A stretch of 64,000 bases of DNA from Nectonema munidae (taxonomy: Eukaryota; Nematomorpha; Nectonematoida; Nectonematidae): the NCBI GenBank assembly GCA_030549495.1, contig JAUIRK010000855.1, forward strand, positions 196,001-260,000, in the 5' to 3' direction. Positions 1-14,300 of the stretch are shown here, in pieces; positions within the stretch are counted from its first letter, which is position 1; every line of letters starts with the position of its first letter. Below the pieces are notes generated by a model. That model was not told the DNA's origin. It saw only the letters and a program-made list of their open reading frames with translations, and ran no database searches. The position numbers and the translations under genes are program-made.

Positions 1-522
1 TTAAAGATCTTTAAATTCATCTTTTTATGAGTGGTTTTGTGACATGAGATCTTATATTTCAAAACCTTCCAATAACTACTCCCTGTAAGATACGACCAAA
101 ACTATATCAAAAAAGCTAAGTCGTATAAGAAAGGACTTAATGTATATGAAATCATGTTTCAATGACAAGGTCAAGAGCCTATTGTAGGGGGAGGGGTCAT
201 TCGAATGAAAACAAATAATTCCATGCCATAAAATAATCAAGAGTTTTAAAACTACACCTTAAAGAAAAATAATAGTTTGCAAATTGTACTTTATGTTTTG
301 TTCTACATGCTAAAAAATTTGATTAATGGTAATTAAAAAATTTTGGAAACTATAAACTATATCCAAAAATATTTACCTAAAAATAGAAGGTCGAAAAATG
401 GGACTGATTATTTTTCTGTATTCAATATCACACTTTTTGATATATTTACACATTATTATTTTTCAATTTATAATTAAATTTTTCCTCCACTATTTCTACG
501 ACATGTGCAAATGTATTTTCAG
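1..522. other. Intron 5' of the first visible bestrophin exon
   Basis: AT-rich sequence with no coding signal that I can recognise. It ends in the pyrimidine-rich acceptor at 515-522. The upstream bestrophin exon must lie beyond the left edge of the window. Confidence 0.6.
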
Positions 523-667
523 GGAAGCATCTACAAACTGGTTTATCGCGAACTGATTCTCTTCGTTCTCTTATACTACGTCACGTTTATGGTGCAGATG
601 TATTTGCTTAGCACGTACCAAAAAGAGTATGATCTTCTTGAAAGTTATTTACACTGCACGCACATGT
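523..667 (+). CDS. Bestrophin exon: first transmembrane helix
   Basis: The acceptor is ttttcag before 523 and the reading frame starts in phase 0 at GGA ([11 protein letters not shown]). In this family GSIYK follows an exon junction after 'RW(K/R)', so the start fits. The exon encodes an aromatic, hydrophobic helix ([12 protein letters not shown]) and then [11 protein letters not shown]. The 3' end is uncertain: GT dinucleotides occur at 666, 668 and 682, none a strong donor, and the frame stays open to 705. The residues up to 'FKPV' (680) loosely resemble the family's 'FIPV', so the exon may run slightly further. Confidence 0.8.
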
Positions 668-3600
668 GTACATTCAAACCTGTTTTGACAAACACCGCCA
701 CTTAAATTTTCCCTCCCCTTGCGGCACAGGTGTTTTAGGAGACGAAGTGTACACATGCCGCCCACTTGGACACAAAATCACTTACTCATACCGCACGCTT
801 TTTTTGAAAAAGCTAAACACTTTAGGAAATGAAAAATTCTTCTTTGCGATCTATGTGTTACTTATGATTAACATTTAGGAAAATCTATCGCTCAGCAAAT
901 ATTTCTAACACATGATAACATTCAAATATTTTGGATGTCAATCGGAGAGAATGTTATGAAGATAAAAAAAATTAATAAAAGAAACTTACAAAACGTAAAT
1001 TATATGACGTAAATTTTTTTGAAGTTAATTTATGTATAAAATTGATGTAGACCCTCGTTAACTCGGACCCTGATAACTCGGATATCGGATAAGTTGGACC
1101 GTGACCGAGAATACCAATGTTGCCTCATAGGCTTACACGCAGCCATTTTCGTTGATTTTTTAATTTCGCTTTGGCTTACAAGCAGTCATTTTATTTGTTT
1201 TTTACTGGAAATTATAGTTCGCGGTCATTCTAAATTTTGGCGCTATTCCAAAGCTTGTTGTGGCTATATCAAGTTGTCTCCATTTTTCTTCAATATTTTC
1301 TTGCAAAATGCCTGGAAGACGTACAGCCAACACTCGAAAGCTTGTGACTCTAACAATGACCAAGAAACTTGGACTTATTTGTAAATTAGAAGCTTGAGCT
1401 ACTGTGAAGAGTGTTTGTGAAAAGTATGGGGTGAAGAAACAAACTGTGGCAGACATTCGGAAAGTTAAAGATAAACTTAGCCTTTTCTTTAAAGTACAAG
1501 GTGACTTAAGGTCGTGAAAATGTGTCTCTTGGAAATAGAAAAATGAAAGCGGTAACGAAATGGTTTGTGCAGCAACGATCATGCGGTGTAAAAATTCGCG
1601 GCATTGCTATTCAAGATGCTGCTCAAAAGTTAGCGAGGCATATGGGAATTAATGATTTTACTGCTAGTGGTGGGTGGTTATGGCGCTTCAGAAATAAGCA
1701 TGGGCTTTGGGATAAAGTGTTCAATGTGGAAGCAGGCAGTTTTGTGCGCCAGTCGAAGATGTCAGAAGTTAAATAAGCTGATCAAAGATGAGGGGCTTTT
1801 AACCTCCCAAATTTACAATTCTGATGAAAGTGGTCTTTTTGGCGTTGTATCCCAAAAAATATGCAGGCATTTAGAGATGGAAAAGATATTCATGGTGAAA
1901 AATACATAAGAAGAGGATTTCATTCTTGTGTTGCGCTAACACAGATGGTCTGCATTGTTTGCCTCTCACTGGGGTAGGCAAGTCTGCCCGTTCATTACTA
2001 CAAATCGCAAAGGACTTGGTTCAACATGGCCATGGTTTTTTTAACATTTCATACCAGAAGTACGGAAATTCCAAAAAGAATTGCTGAAAATTGCTCCTAA
2101 AGATGTAAAGGCTTTGTTAATTTTAGATAACTCCCCTACTCACCCTAGTGAATCAAGCCTTGTTAGTTATGATGGGAAAATTAGAGTACATTTTTTGCCT
2201 CCAAATGTCACATCTCTGATTCATCCAATGGGCCGGAGTGTAATTTATTCCTGAAAGAGACTGTATCAGCATAAATATCTTGATGAAGTGCTGTATGTCA
2301 TTGATGATGAGGATGCTGGGGTTGATAGAAGAGGTGAAAAAACCAAAGAAAATATCAATTTTCAATATTGCAACTGCATGGAAGGATGTTGAAGCAACAA
2401 CACTGACCAACGCATGGAAAAAACTTTTGTATGGTACTGATGATGTTGAGTACGACTTTGAAGGTTTTTGGGCCAAATGATTTTCATCGTCTCTTTAATA
2501 GAAGGGGGAAATGTTTCTTTGGATGGTGTAAGAGAGTGGCTAGAAGAAACAGAAGGTGACCCTGGCCATCATGTTATGGCAGATGAAGAAATAGCCAGAG
2601 AAGTTAAGAGGAGGATAATGAAGGAAATGATTTGGATGTTGGAATTCTCAAGCTTTCAGTGGTTCGAGGACTCGTGACACTATCATAACGTACATTGCAG
2701 ACGAGGAAAGCAACCAGTATTACCCGCACTTAAGATCTTTGAGGGATATGATCATTAGGAGGCAACACATAGAGGAAAGCAATTAAAAATTAATTCTTTT
2801 TTCAAGCCAATTGTTACAGCTACAGTATCAGACTCTCCTCAAGCATCAGCCAGTTTGCAGTCTCCTCAAGCATCTACGAGTGGACTTCACTCTTCTGATG
2901 ACCATTGTTTTGTATGAGGACTTTACTTTTATTATTATGCGTAAATAAATCATTTTTCCAATTTGAAATATTTTCTTCTACCATATATATATGTAGACCC
3001 TCTGTTAAGTCGAACAATTGGCATAGTCGGACACCCTTCTCCCCCACGTAGGCCGATTTAACCAGGGTCTGCTGTATTTACTACCTTAGGAACATTCAAA
3101 ATTAAAATTAAAGAACATTTAATTTCTTAAAGTGTATTAATTTTTTTATTAACCAAAATAATCTTCAAAACTCCCATGTGTACATTTTGTACACCATAAA
3201 CATTTTGGGCTGAGCAGCTGTCTATAAGCACCAGTTTCCATTCTTCCCAATTAATCGTGATTGAGCTTACTCGATCTTTATTAAGCGAAGCTCTCTTCAC
3301 AAAAGCAACTTTTTATGCTTCCCTTAAGTGCTCTTCTATACAGGTTTGATTGCATTTTCTTTTCCAATGATTCTTGCATCCAGGCAGTCTACATCTTTTC
3401 ACCTTTAAGTTGAAACAATTGAATTTAAATTTAAAATAACTGAATTTTAAGTTTTAAAAAATAATTTCAATATTGAAATTTATCCTATTTTTCCAACTCG
3501 TGTACGTTTTGCGAATTTTTGCTTGTTTATATCTCCCACTCAAAGAGATGTGGGTTAGGAGAAAAAAAAGAAATTATTTGTAAGATTGATGGCATAATGA

Positions 3601-5274
3601 AGGAAACTAGGAAAAATAGGTTTAAAAGAAACTTTATATTTCAAAAAAATAAAAAGTCGGTTCAAAATGACAATTTTTGAAGAAAAATATAAAAAAATCT
3701 TAAGATTTTAAGTTCGATTTTATTGTTTAAATATTTTTTTAATTTGAAATTCATTACTTCTATTTTAAAGCTCTTTTTATTTTTATTTTAAATAAATTAT
3801 TTTGAAGTTTATTTTTTAATTCGACGCCTGTTTAGTTAAATTAAGAGCTTTTTTGAATTTGAAGATCAGTAATAATTCAATTTTTGCTCATTTTTTAATT
3901 TGAAGTCCCGTTTTTTAAACTAAAGTCCAATCGTTTTAAAATGAAGATGAATACGTGTAGATGTTTGGCTGTTATTGATGGAAAAGAATTGTGCTTTAGC
4001 GGATTCTATTAAGCTAGAGATCAGTCGAGTATGACTTTTTGTGCATTTGTTTAGGATCTTCGTGCTTATTGTAAAGACTTTGCGTGAAATCCGCGAGGTC
4101 CTTCCATTAACTTTCATCTTGGGTTTTTTCGTTTCAACCATTACAACCAGATGGTTCGCTCAAGTTCTCAGTCTTCCATTCCCAGATGAGTAAGATGCGT
4201 TGTTTTATTTATTTTAAGACAAATTAAGCGTTTTCCTTTTAAAATTTGTCTTTTTTCATTTAACTTTTTTCCAATTTTTTTTAGAAGCATTTTAATTGTT
4301 CTAATTTTCAAAGCTTTTTATTGCTAAATTAAAGCTAATTATTATTGAAGTAAAACAAAAAAATTTTTTTATAAAAAATATTTTATGATCGACCGATTTC
4401 AGCATTGTTTATTAGGATTTAGTATAAAAGAATAACCCTAACTGCAATCAAAATAAGAAGTTGCGCTGATGTTTTGAGAAATCAAAGTTGTAAGGAGATC
4501 ACTTCCCTTAGACAGAAAACTTTACGTCTCTGGATACTTTTGTGACAAAAGAGAACAAGGTAAAGAACAAGTTAAAGGAAAACAAATTTTTCACGCTTAA
4601 CGAATTTTGTTAGAAAGGAATTAATTTGTTAGAGTGACGTATGACTGGATTTATCTGAGCGACACAACGCATACAAAGTTTCTGTGGAGCAGCATTTGCT
4701 GACTGACATTTTGACGCTGCATAACTTAATTGATTCACACTTAACCACTTTAAAGCAAGAGATGGATGCAGCCCATTCTTGGTCTAACAATGAGATGAGG
4801 CTGGTAATTTGGGTTTAGGAAAAAGCCCTTTTCAAGACAATAAAAAAAATTAAACCACTTTTTTTGGAAAAGTGGTTTGAAAAATTCAAAACCCCAACAT
4901 TTTTATTCACATTACTTTTGTTTCAATGATTTTTTATTCAAACTTTACTTACAGAAGATTGCTTCACCTATTGAACTAAATGATAGTAAGTGTATCATGA
5001 GGAAAACTACATTTAGTTCAAAAAAGTTTCTAGCCAAAATATACGAAAATTAAAACTCCCAAAAATTGAAATTTATAAAAACCAAAGTAAAATTGGAAAT
5101 CAGAAAAAAAGTATACAATTTATTTTACGTTTTTTTTTATTTTTTTATTTTTAAAACTGACGTAATCGATTGCAACAACGACGCAATAGATGCAAAATCT
5201 CTGCGTTCTCTTGAGTCTAATTCTATTCGCTTTTCAAGACATTTTAAAAATGGACATGCTTTTTTCGAATCTAG

Positions 5275-5306
<32 letters not shown>

Positions 5307-8300
5307 GTATTTTGTTAATAAAAACTCTTTGAAGCAATTCTCTAATAAATACTCTCCAATATTTATAAAGATCTTTTTATCTCTTCATATTGACACTTCA
5401 CGGGGGGTTCATGTAGAAGAATATCCACTAAATCTGTTAGTTTCTTTGCCTTCCTTTGAGAATATGATTGAAGCTTTCACAGTTATTAATTAGTCCATTT
5501 CATTTTTTTGCCCACAAAACAACTTCTTTCACTAATTTTTAAGTTCTTTTGCAGTAAGGGAACCCCCCCCCCCCTTTCTCGAAGTAGGTTATGAAACTAG
5601 GAAGATTATTTTTTATTGTCTTTTGTCAACATAAGTCTTGTTTCAAAAGTAAAGATGTCTTCAGATTCGACAATTCCCCTATATCCAAAATTTTAGAAGT
5701 AATTGTTTGCCTTTGTACATTACTGATTGTGTTCTTATGATGAAGCTATTTTACTAAATTTATTGGTAAAAAATAAAACTAACTTATATATTGGGTGCGA
5801 TTATAAATTTTTTTATAATAAACTAACCAATGAAGTTAATTGGATGAATTAAAACAACTACAGAATCATTTAACATTTTTAATCATAGATATTTATCTAT
5901 TTTTAAAATTTTTCTCGTGTATAACAATTGTGATATATATTTGTTTCATTTTAAGAAGATACGCATTATATACAAATAAAACTAGGATGGAAACATATTC
6001 TTTATTAATGATAAAATTAAAAGCTTTTATTTTCAAGAATATTGAAAGGTGATAATTTCTCTTCTTTTGGATTTTATATTTTGATTTTTCAAATTTTTTT
6101 GTGATTTAATTTATCTTTACAAAATATAATTGAAGAGAGACGAAACAGAGTTGCAAAAGGAATAATACAATTGTAAAATGACAAAACTTAAATTGGCATG
6201 TATGTAGTTTCTTCAACCTACTACACTTTTTCTGAGTGATACCGGGATATGCATATCTTTTCTCGAAAACCCACGTTAGCTCTAAAATCACTTTTCAGAG
6301 CGTTTTCAACGGGCATTGGGTTTGGGCCGTGAAAGGTATTTCATTTCTCACGCCTGTGTTTTTTCAGTACGATGCTTCTCGTCTGCACACACATCAAAGG
6401 AAATGACGAACGTGGACTGGCGATCAGAAAAACGCTGATGAGGTACATGAATCTCATGTCCATTCTCGTTTTTCGCTCCATATCCAAGCCTGTCTACAAG
6501 CGCTTCATGCTGACTGAAAACCTCGTGGATTCAGGTATACCCTTTTGTTTCATTGTTCGATCGGATAAAAAATTGGGACGCAGTGAGCATTATTTGCAGT
6601 GTGAGTTCAAGTTTGTAAAAACGCTCTTTATTTTCGTGTAGTAAACTTTGCATCGACCAAACTGGATGGTCGGTGCTGCAGCAGGTGTATGTACTCATAC
6701 AAATAAGAAAAGAAGTCTTTGCAAACACTATAACCTGAGTTGCATTGCCTTCATTGCTCACGCTTCTCGTTTTGCTCATTAGGAAGCGGGGAAACCGGGA
6801 ATTGCAACGTTTTATATAAAAAAAGTTATTCTTGAATTTTAGGGAAACAGCTAAAAAATTACAAAATTGCAATTTATAAATATTTATTCCTAAAGTAACT
6901 TTTTAAAAAAAACTAAGACATTTAATATTTTATGGGTGAGTCTTCTTGTTCGTTGTTTGCGAGAAATAGTGAAGCAAAGCCCTCTATGATTCTGTTCTTG
7001 TTGGCTTTATTGTTAATAAAACTGAATAGAATTGATTCAGTTTTTCTTACGCTTTCCTGTTACTTCATAGATCTTAAAGTCACTTTGAATATTGTTTGAA
7101 ACTTTTTTTGTTTGGCTGGGCATCTTTAGGTTCAAAAGATCTTTATCAGGATACTTTGATGCCGTTGACCTTGTTAAGAGGTTTTCAATAATTTTTCCGC
7201 AAATTCAGATAAAAGAAAAAGTCTTTGATACAAATTTTCTACAGAGTTTATAATGTACTAAAAATTTAATATGATTCCCTTCTTCATATTTTATTTTGGG
7301 AATTTTATAATGATAACTTTCAAAAATAAAAAACACTCTAACATATGAAGCATATTGTCCCCCCTTGTTCTAACATCAAGAAGAAGAAGCCGTTTCAATG
7401 TTTTTCCATTATTTCTTTCACAAACAAATTTTTGAAAATGGTCATTCATAACTAGTGATTTTCTAAAAATTCTGACTTTTCAATTAAAGGGTAGTCATTT
7501 TTTTGAATCTTTAGAACAAATTTTCATAATCATCATCGGCATCATCTTTATCATTCTGAGAATCAACAATTCATTATTTTTATTTCCTTTTTCTATCTTC
7601 ATAATTTTTTCTTTTCAATTGTTTATATTCTTTCTAGTATTTCTTTGCCAACACAACGAACAGAATCAAGAAGATTCTCATGCATATCACTATAGTTTAA
7701 TTAAATTAATGATTAAAATATTGCTGGATCAATAAGTTTTCCAAATTTTAACATTACTGACCCTCCACAAGTTGTACAAGCAGCCATATCCTGTCTTAAA
7801 ACAGAAAATATTTTTGTGTAGATTTTTTGTTGAGTTTTATAAAAAGTTATTGATTTTAAATTTTACTGAAAATTTTTTCTAATTTTTGTTCAAATATTCA
7901 ATTTAGTAAAAAGTGGGAAATTTTTCCGATTCCCGGATGCGATATTTGATACTGGAATCGGTATAGAACGGAGATTTGAGAAGCGGTTTTCAGCACTACT
8001 AGAAACTCGCTACTTGATATAGAACTTTGATCAAAGGAAAATCTTAATGAATAAGTAAGGGTCTAACGAACTAACTTAAACAGCAGGCTAAGTAGATAGT
8101 GAAGCCATTCGTTATGCTCCCTTTTTTTTATTTACACCTCCCTGTCAATGTTTATAAGCAGGCGAAACGCATAAATGGTGTGTGTATTATTCAGGAGTTT
8201 TGACGAAAGCTGAAGCACGATTGTACGACAAAACGTCATCTAATCATCAGAAATGGTGGATTTCAGCGGCCTGGTTTTCAAATCTTCTCAACCAAGTGTG

Positions 8301-11300
8301 GGAAGAAGGCAGGATAACAGATCCGATCGTCTACAAAATGCTCTATGAGGTAAAGTTGAGCATTTTCCTCAAACTCCTTTGAATTCAAGGCGCGACTCTA
8401 AAGGCCCTTTTAATTTTCAGTCTTTTCAAGCTTTTCGGAAAATGTGCGGAACGATATTTCTCTACGATTGGATAAACGTTCCAGTTGTGTACATCCAGGT
8501 ACTACTCTGATTGGCAAAGCTGCACAACTTAACATATGAAGCGATAGCTTTTTCTCATTTCAGGCTGTCACTTTAGTGAACGTGGTTTACTTCTCTACTT
8601 CGTTGATTCGAGCTCAAGCAATCAATGATGAAATGTTTGGTGCGTTTCCGTTCGTCACATTTTTCGAATTCATTTTCTACATGGGTTGGCTCAAGGTTAT
8701 CTTTATTCTTCGTCCACAACTAAATTACCAACACCACTCATTCCCCTCTTCATAATTTGACTCGAGGTCACTTTCGCCCCTTCTAATTTTACTACCAACA
8801 TTCACAAGGAAAATTGAAATTTATCTAATTATAATGAAATAAAAAGAACTGGAAAAGTTTATTAGTTAATTGTATAACTTCTACGTTTTTATTTAAGTTA
8901 ATTCCTTTGTTCTTTGGTTTAAAAATATGGATTAAGATTTTGTTCGAGATTTTCGAACAAATGCAAAATAATTAAAAAGAATTACAAAATGAAAAGGCAT
9001 TAGGCACCATTGCCCTTAGTTGTAGAGAGGTGGAATTTTTTCTTATGTTTTAAGTTTATTCTGATGAAAGAAATCTTTAAGTATATAAAATGTTCAGAAA
9101 TTTTATTATCAACAACTTATTTTTTGATCAATATCCGGACTTCTTCTTAAATCATTTGAATTGCATCACTGCCCCTAGCGTAACAAAGAATTTAACTCAG
9201 GACAGCCAAAACAATCTCAAAGGGGCACATGAATTTACTACGTTTTAAGGCTTTATCTATCAATTATAAATGTACAATACATAAAGTTAAATTCTCATGT
9301 GAAATATTATCTTATATTCTAATAAATTTAAAAAATTATATTACGAAAATTAAATAGTTTTTTTTTGAAAAAAATAATGTCATTTTTCGCAGTCTTTTTT
9401 TTTAATTTGGGTTCAAAATGATTTTTATATTTTACAAGGTTATTGGCAATTTTTTAGCGTTCAGCACCCATTTTTTACAAATTCATCAAATGCAATACTT
9501 TTGGTCAATTTATTTTGAAAGTGTAGTAAAGTCAGCTCAGATTCTCTACGGTGCCATCGTTCTTCGATGACAAGAATCAACTGGTTTAAGGGCAAAAAAG
9601 CCCATTCAACTATAGAACTCAAGTATCCTACCATTAAAAAAATGTGTTTTAAAATGTCGGCATCACCCAAAGTCCATGTCAATACAAAACCAGTTATTTC
9701 GAGATTAAATGTGTTTTTATTTCTAAGTTTAACTCATTCGGTTTTGCATTTTAAAAATTTCGGTTAAATTTTCTATAACTGGACGAAATACGCCGCCCTC
9801 ACCTTTAAGTTTTTCTGAAGTTAAGCAGGTTTTGACCTTTTTTCATTCAAGTGTACCGTTTTTATGAAGGATAATAGAGGTTCTAATTTTAAGTCGTTAT
9901 TACTCAGACTTAGAGTTTCAAATGATTCCCAAGGTTTTATATTATAGTCTATAACCCTGTTTATGAACTTGGAATCTAACCCCTAACTGGTATTTCAACA
10001 ACAAGTCTACGTAGATGATTGATCATCATACCACTGGAATGAGGAATTAATCATAGATGTAAGAGGAGTTATTTATAGAGATATAAATGTCTCTTTTCGA
10101 CTGCATGTATGGTATATGGTGCAGGACATTTCATGCCTAAGAAGACGCATCCTACGAGGCATTTCGTACATTATTTTTGACGTTTCTTACCCATTTGTTT
10201 TAAAGAAATACCATGTAGGTACAAATGTCTTGGTTACCAAATGTCTTGAACTGATTGTTTATACTGAATATATCAAATTTGATGAAGAACCTTTTAAATA
10301 GATTGGATCCTAGCGATTTCATTATACTTTTTTACTAACAAATGATAACTTTGATGAGAGGAAAGTTATATTTCTGGATCATTTAAAATACATGTTGATG
10401 CAAATCGTTTATATTATGTACTTTATCTCTATTCTTATTAATTTAAAATTAATAAGAATATCTATGGAATAATTTGTTATGTTATATTTTATATAAATTA
10501 TTATTGAAAAAAATACACACTTTGAGTTTATTCCAATCCAATTTCAGGGGTCAAGTGTTGTTTCAAGGGGCCGCTCTGGATACGCCTGTGATCACTGCAT
10601 TTAACATGAATATTTAGCTATGAATTTTTAGAAAAATTAAAGATTAGCAAATAAAAAAGGTCTATTTAGGAAAGAAACTCCAAGATTAAAATGAAATATA
10701 TAAGTGAAGCAAGATAGCAGATTTGATTTATGGAAGATACCAAGATTATATCTTTTTTGAGTATATTTGCCTTTTGTTCAGTCTTGTTAAGGTGACAGTA
10801 GTTTTTTTGTTTCGAAGTATCACAGGACCTATTATTTCTTGTTAGGTTTTGTTTTGTCAGGTCACGTTCCATGATAATTGATGTATTTTTTGTTCCTAAA
10901 TTTTGTATTCGCAATCTCAATTTGTGAAAAACCTTTCAACGCAGCAAAAGAGTGAGGCATTATTTCAAAAGATTTGACGTTAAAAATAAGCAAAAAGTGA
11001 ATATGCATTTACCAAAGTTTTAGTAGCAACCACTTGTACTGGACAAACCTCCCCTTCCTCCTCTCTTTTTTTCTTGTGTAAAGTGCAATTAAGCTGAGAA
11101 AATTGAAATGCACAGATCAAAGTAGTAATCTCTATGTGCAATGTGCATGTGTCTTTTATGAGATCTGAGGCCAATATATCCACTTGCTACATCTATCACG
11201 GACTTGTTAGTAAGAATTACACTTGAGCGATCTCTCTATTAGCTATCTTGATTAATGAAAAAACTGTTAGCAAAACGCTGTGCAAAATTAAACCGAAAAT

Positions 11301-14300
11301 TTCTTGCAGCAAGAAATTTTAACTTCACATATTTATTGCAAAGTAATGATAAATTTAGTAAAGATTTTTTAGTAAAAATTATTTTTATCTTATTTAGTTC
11401 GTTTTAAGTGTTATCTATCACAGATGAAAAAGACATCATCTACGCAAAGGTTCCAGGTGTTGGGGGAAAATTGATGTTGGGAGAGGATGCATTTTAGATT
11501 GCTCAAGTAGATGTTTGAAAGGATGGAGTAGAGTCCTCATGCCAAATTATATTGTTTTTTAAAGTGAAGTCCATAATTTCTTTAAGCAGAGAAAGAGTGT
11601 CTGTTGTAAAGGGTATATAGATATCAATACGTCTATTCCAGTGGTTCCCAACCGGGGGTCCATGGAAGAATTTCAAGGGGTCCATGGAAATTCTACTTCA
11701 AACTACTTATGCTGAATCTCCTTTAGTATACTTCTATTTTCCAAATCAATATAAATATATATATTTAGAGCTTTTTTAAATAAATATTTTCTTCCCTTTT
11801 TTAAAGTTTCATATTTTGAATGTTTATATATCCTTTTTATTAGTTACAATATTTTTGAAAAATTAATATTTTAATTGGAAAAAAATTTTATTCACATTTT
11901 ATGTCAGGCTTTACGATTTCTCTGATTTCATATGAATAAGGATACGATTTAATCAGATGACTACAATCATTTTTTGCATAAAAATCTTTGATTAATTTTA
12001 TTGGCTCAAACTATTCAGTTGTAGGGGTCCACAGGTAAAAAAGTGACTGAAAAAGGGGGAACGAGATAAAAAAGGTTGGGAACCACTGGTCTATTAATTT
12101 CTTCTATAAGTTCAGTAGAGTTTGGGCGTACCCGCTTATCATTGCATTGAAAAGTAGAGCAAGATTTTACAGACGAATGGCTCTTCTCACGCCTCTAACG
12201 ATGAACTCTAAACAGCCCCGTCGCCAGACTTTAAGTATAGGCGGAGAACTGATTTTTATTGGTCCTGGAATATAAGAAAGTGTGTGCATTTATATATTTC
12301 AAGAGAGTTCCGAAGGGGAGGGCAAAACCTCCCCTCCTTGCCTTCCCTAATCAATGGGCCAGATTAGTAAAATTATCCTCAATGGTAATTTGGAGTCATA
12401 GTTGTTCTCTCCTTGAACAACTGTTTCCAGAAAGAACGAGATTGTTTTTGCCGACGTTGTAGGTTAAAGCGCTTATTATTCGCTTTCCTCCAGCTGAAAC
12501 ATTTAGTTTGGAACAACTCTTCAACAAGAAGGCAGATCTAGCGGGTATTTCTGTTAGCGGCTCTTTGAGACACTCGCTGTATCCGTAGACCACTACTCGT
12601 CGTTAAAAGAATCCGTAGTCAAAGTATGGTTGTATTATAGTTATTATATTTTATTACTAACGTTGAATTATTGACTATTTAAAAGGTAGCAGAAGAAATG
12701 CTCAACCCATATGGAACTGATGATGATGATCTCGAATTAAATTCTATGATAGATAGGAATTTAGAAGTATGTACTTTCCTTACTTAAAACATGGTCTTTT
12801 TTTGCTGCTATTGACATATTTTATAAATGATGCGTAATTTTTTTATTGGTTTAAAATATATTCCTAAAATATTCTGATTCTGTTATTCACATCGTGCTTG
12901 GCCGGCCTATCAAGAATTCCATATATTTATATTTTCTCCAGCAAAACGAAGAAGAAGGAAACAAGAAGTATTTAAATTTGAAAAAGCTTTTATTTTTATG
13001 CCCGTTTATTTAATCCTAATTTAACTTTGTGTCTACATGCGTTGTTAAGATCTTAAAGAAAATTTACAAACGTTAAGTACATGCGATTTTATGACGATGT
13101 ATAAACATTTTATATCTTTCTGACTGAGTTAAGCGATTATTATCGACCACATTCGCCATATGTCGACTTTACAAAAACGTGAATCGTCTACGTTTATTAA
13201 TGCTTTTTAATACAAATCTTCTGATTATTCTGGTCGTTAACGGGTTAATATGAAAATTGGTTTATGATAAGCATTTTTATATTATTGCACAGTTATCCTA
13301 TTTCGCCCATATGTCTACATCTACATGTGTAGACAAATGTAATTTCCAATTTTTTAAATCAATATTAATTTTTATTTATTTTCTTAAAGTCTGCTAATAA
13401 GTTTCATTCTTTGCTCAAGTTTTTAAAATGGAAAGAGGTCAGAGACTCAAATATTCTAAAAATTTATTTTGTCTAAAGATGATCTTGAAGAAACTTGTGA
13501 AGAAGAAATAAATGATACATGCAGCTCACAAAACTTTGAAATAAATGAAATAACAAAGCAAAGCAAAATTTAATTTCAAACCAGGCACTAAATAGACAAG
13601 AAATTTTCCACCTGTGAAATTTATGCAAAGAAATATTGTGAGATCTGTTGGTTCTAGAAGTACCTATTAGTTTGTAGGATGTTTGTTTGTTTGTACAAAG
13701 TAAACTAACCAGCTAATAGATAAAAAGTATCTAGAGTATCAATGAAATTTTTATTTTCAAACATTTTTATTCTACAGCAAAAAATTTTGCGCGGAATTGT
13801 CTTTCTTAAAGTTATCATTTCGCAAATACTCCAATCGCTAGCGCAATTAGATTTGGTCATATAACTATTTGAGCATGTGTAAATACTGTTGCACAAAGCT
13901 ATTTTTGGCATTTTAGGTGTCGATGCAGTGTGTTGATGACTTTTTCCAGGCTTGTCCCTTCAACGATAAAAGCATTGTACACGGCCCATCTTCGCTAAAC
14001 TTGAATCCTTCAGGCGATTACAACATCGCATCCAAGAGAAAATCCTTCATTGGCTCGATGCATGAAAGAGGGTAAGACTCACCTTCCTCAATGTTGCATA
14101 GTGAAGCTCTTAAACAGTGCAAAAAGCGTCCATTTTTGCGTCGGGCACTTGTCCATAGAGTTTTGATTTGCGCATAAAAAATTTTCTTCAGACTCGCAAG
14201 AAATATTTTTTAAATTTGTTTATTATTATCGATATAAAATACCAATAAATTCTATCTTCATTTAGGTAACTTTTTAAACTCTGTTGTCATCAAATTTGAG

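Noticed and set aside
666-878. 70-codon open frame after the first bestrophin exon
   Set aside because: The translation shows none of the bestrophin pore-neck residues and the exon frame closes at 705; probably intronic.
5066-5337. Overlapping frames on both strands at the (TTA)n array
   Set aside because: Poly-Leu and poly-Asn readings of a microsatellite; no coding evidence.
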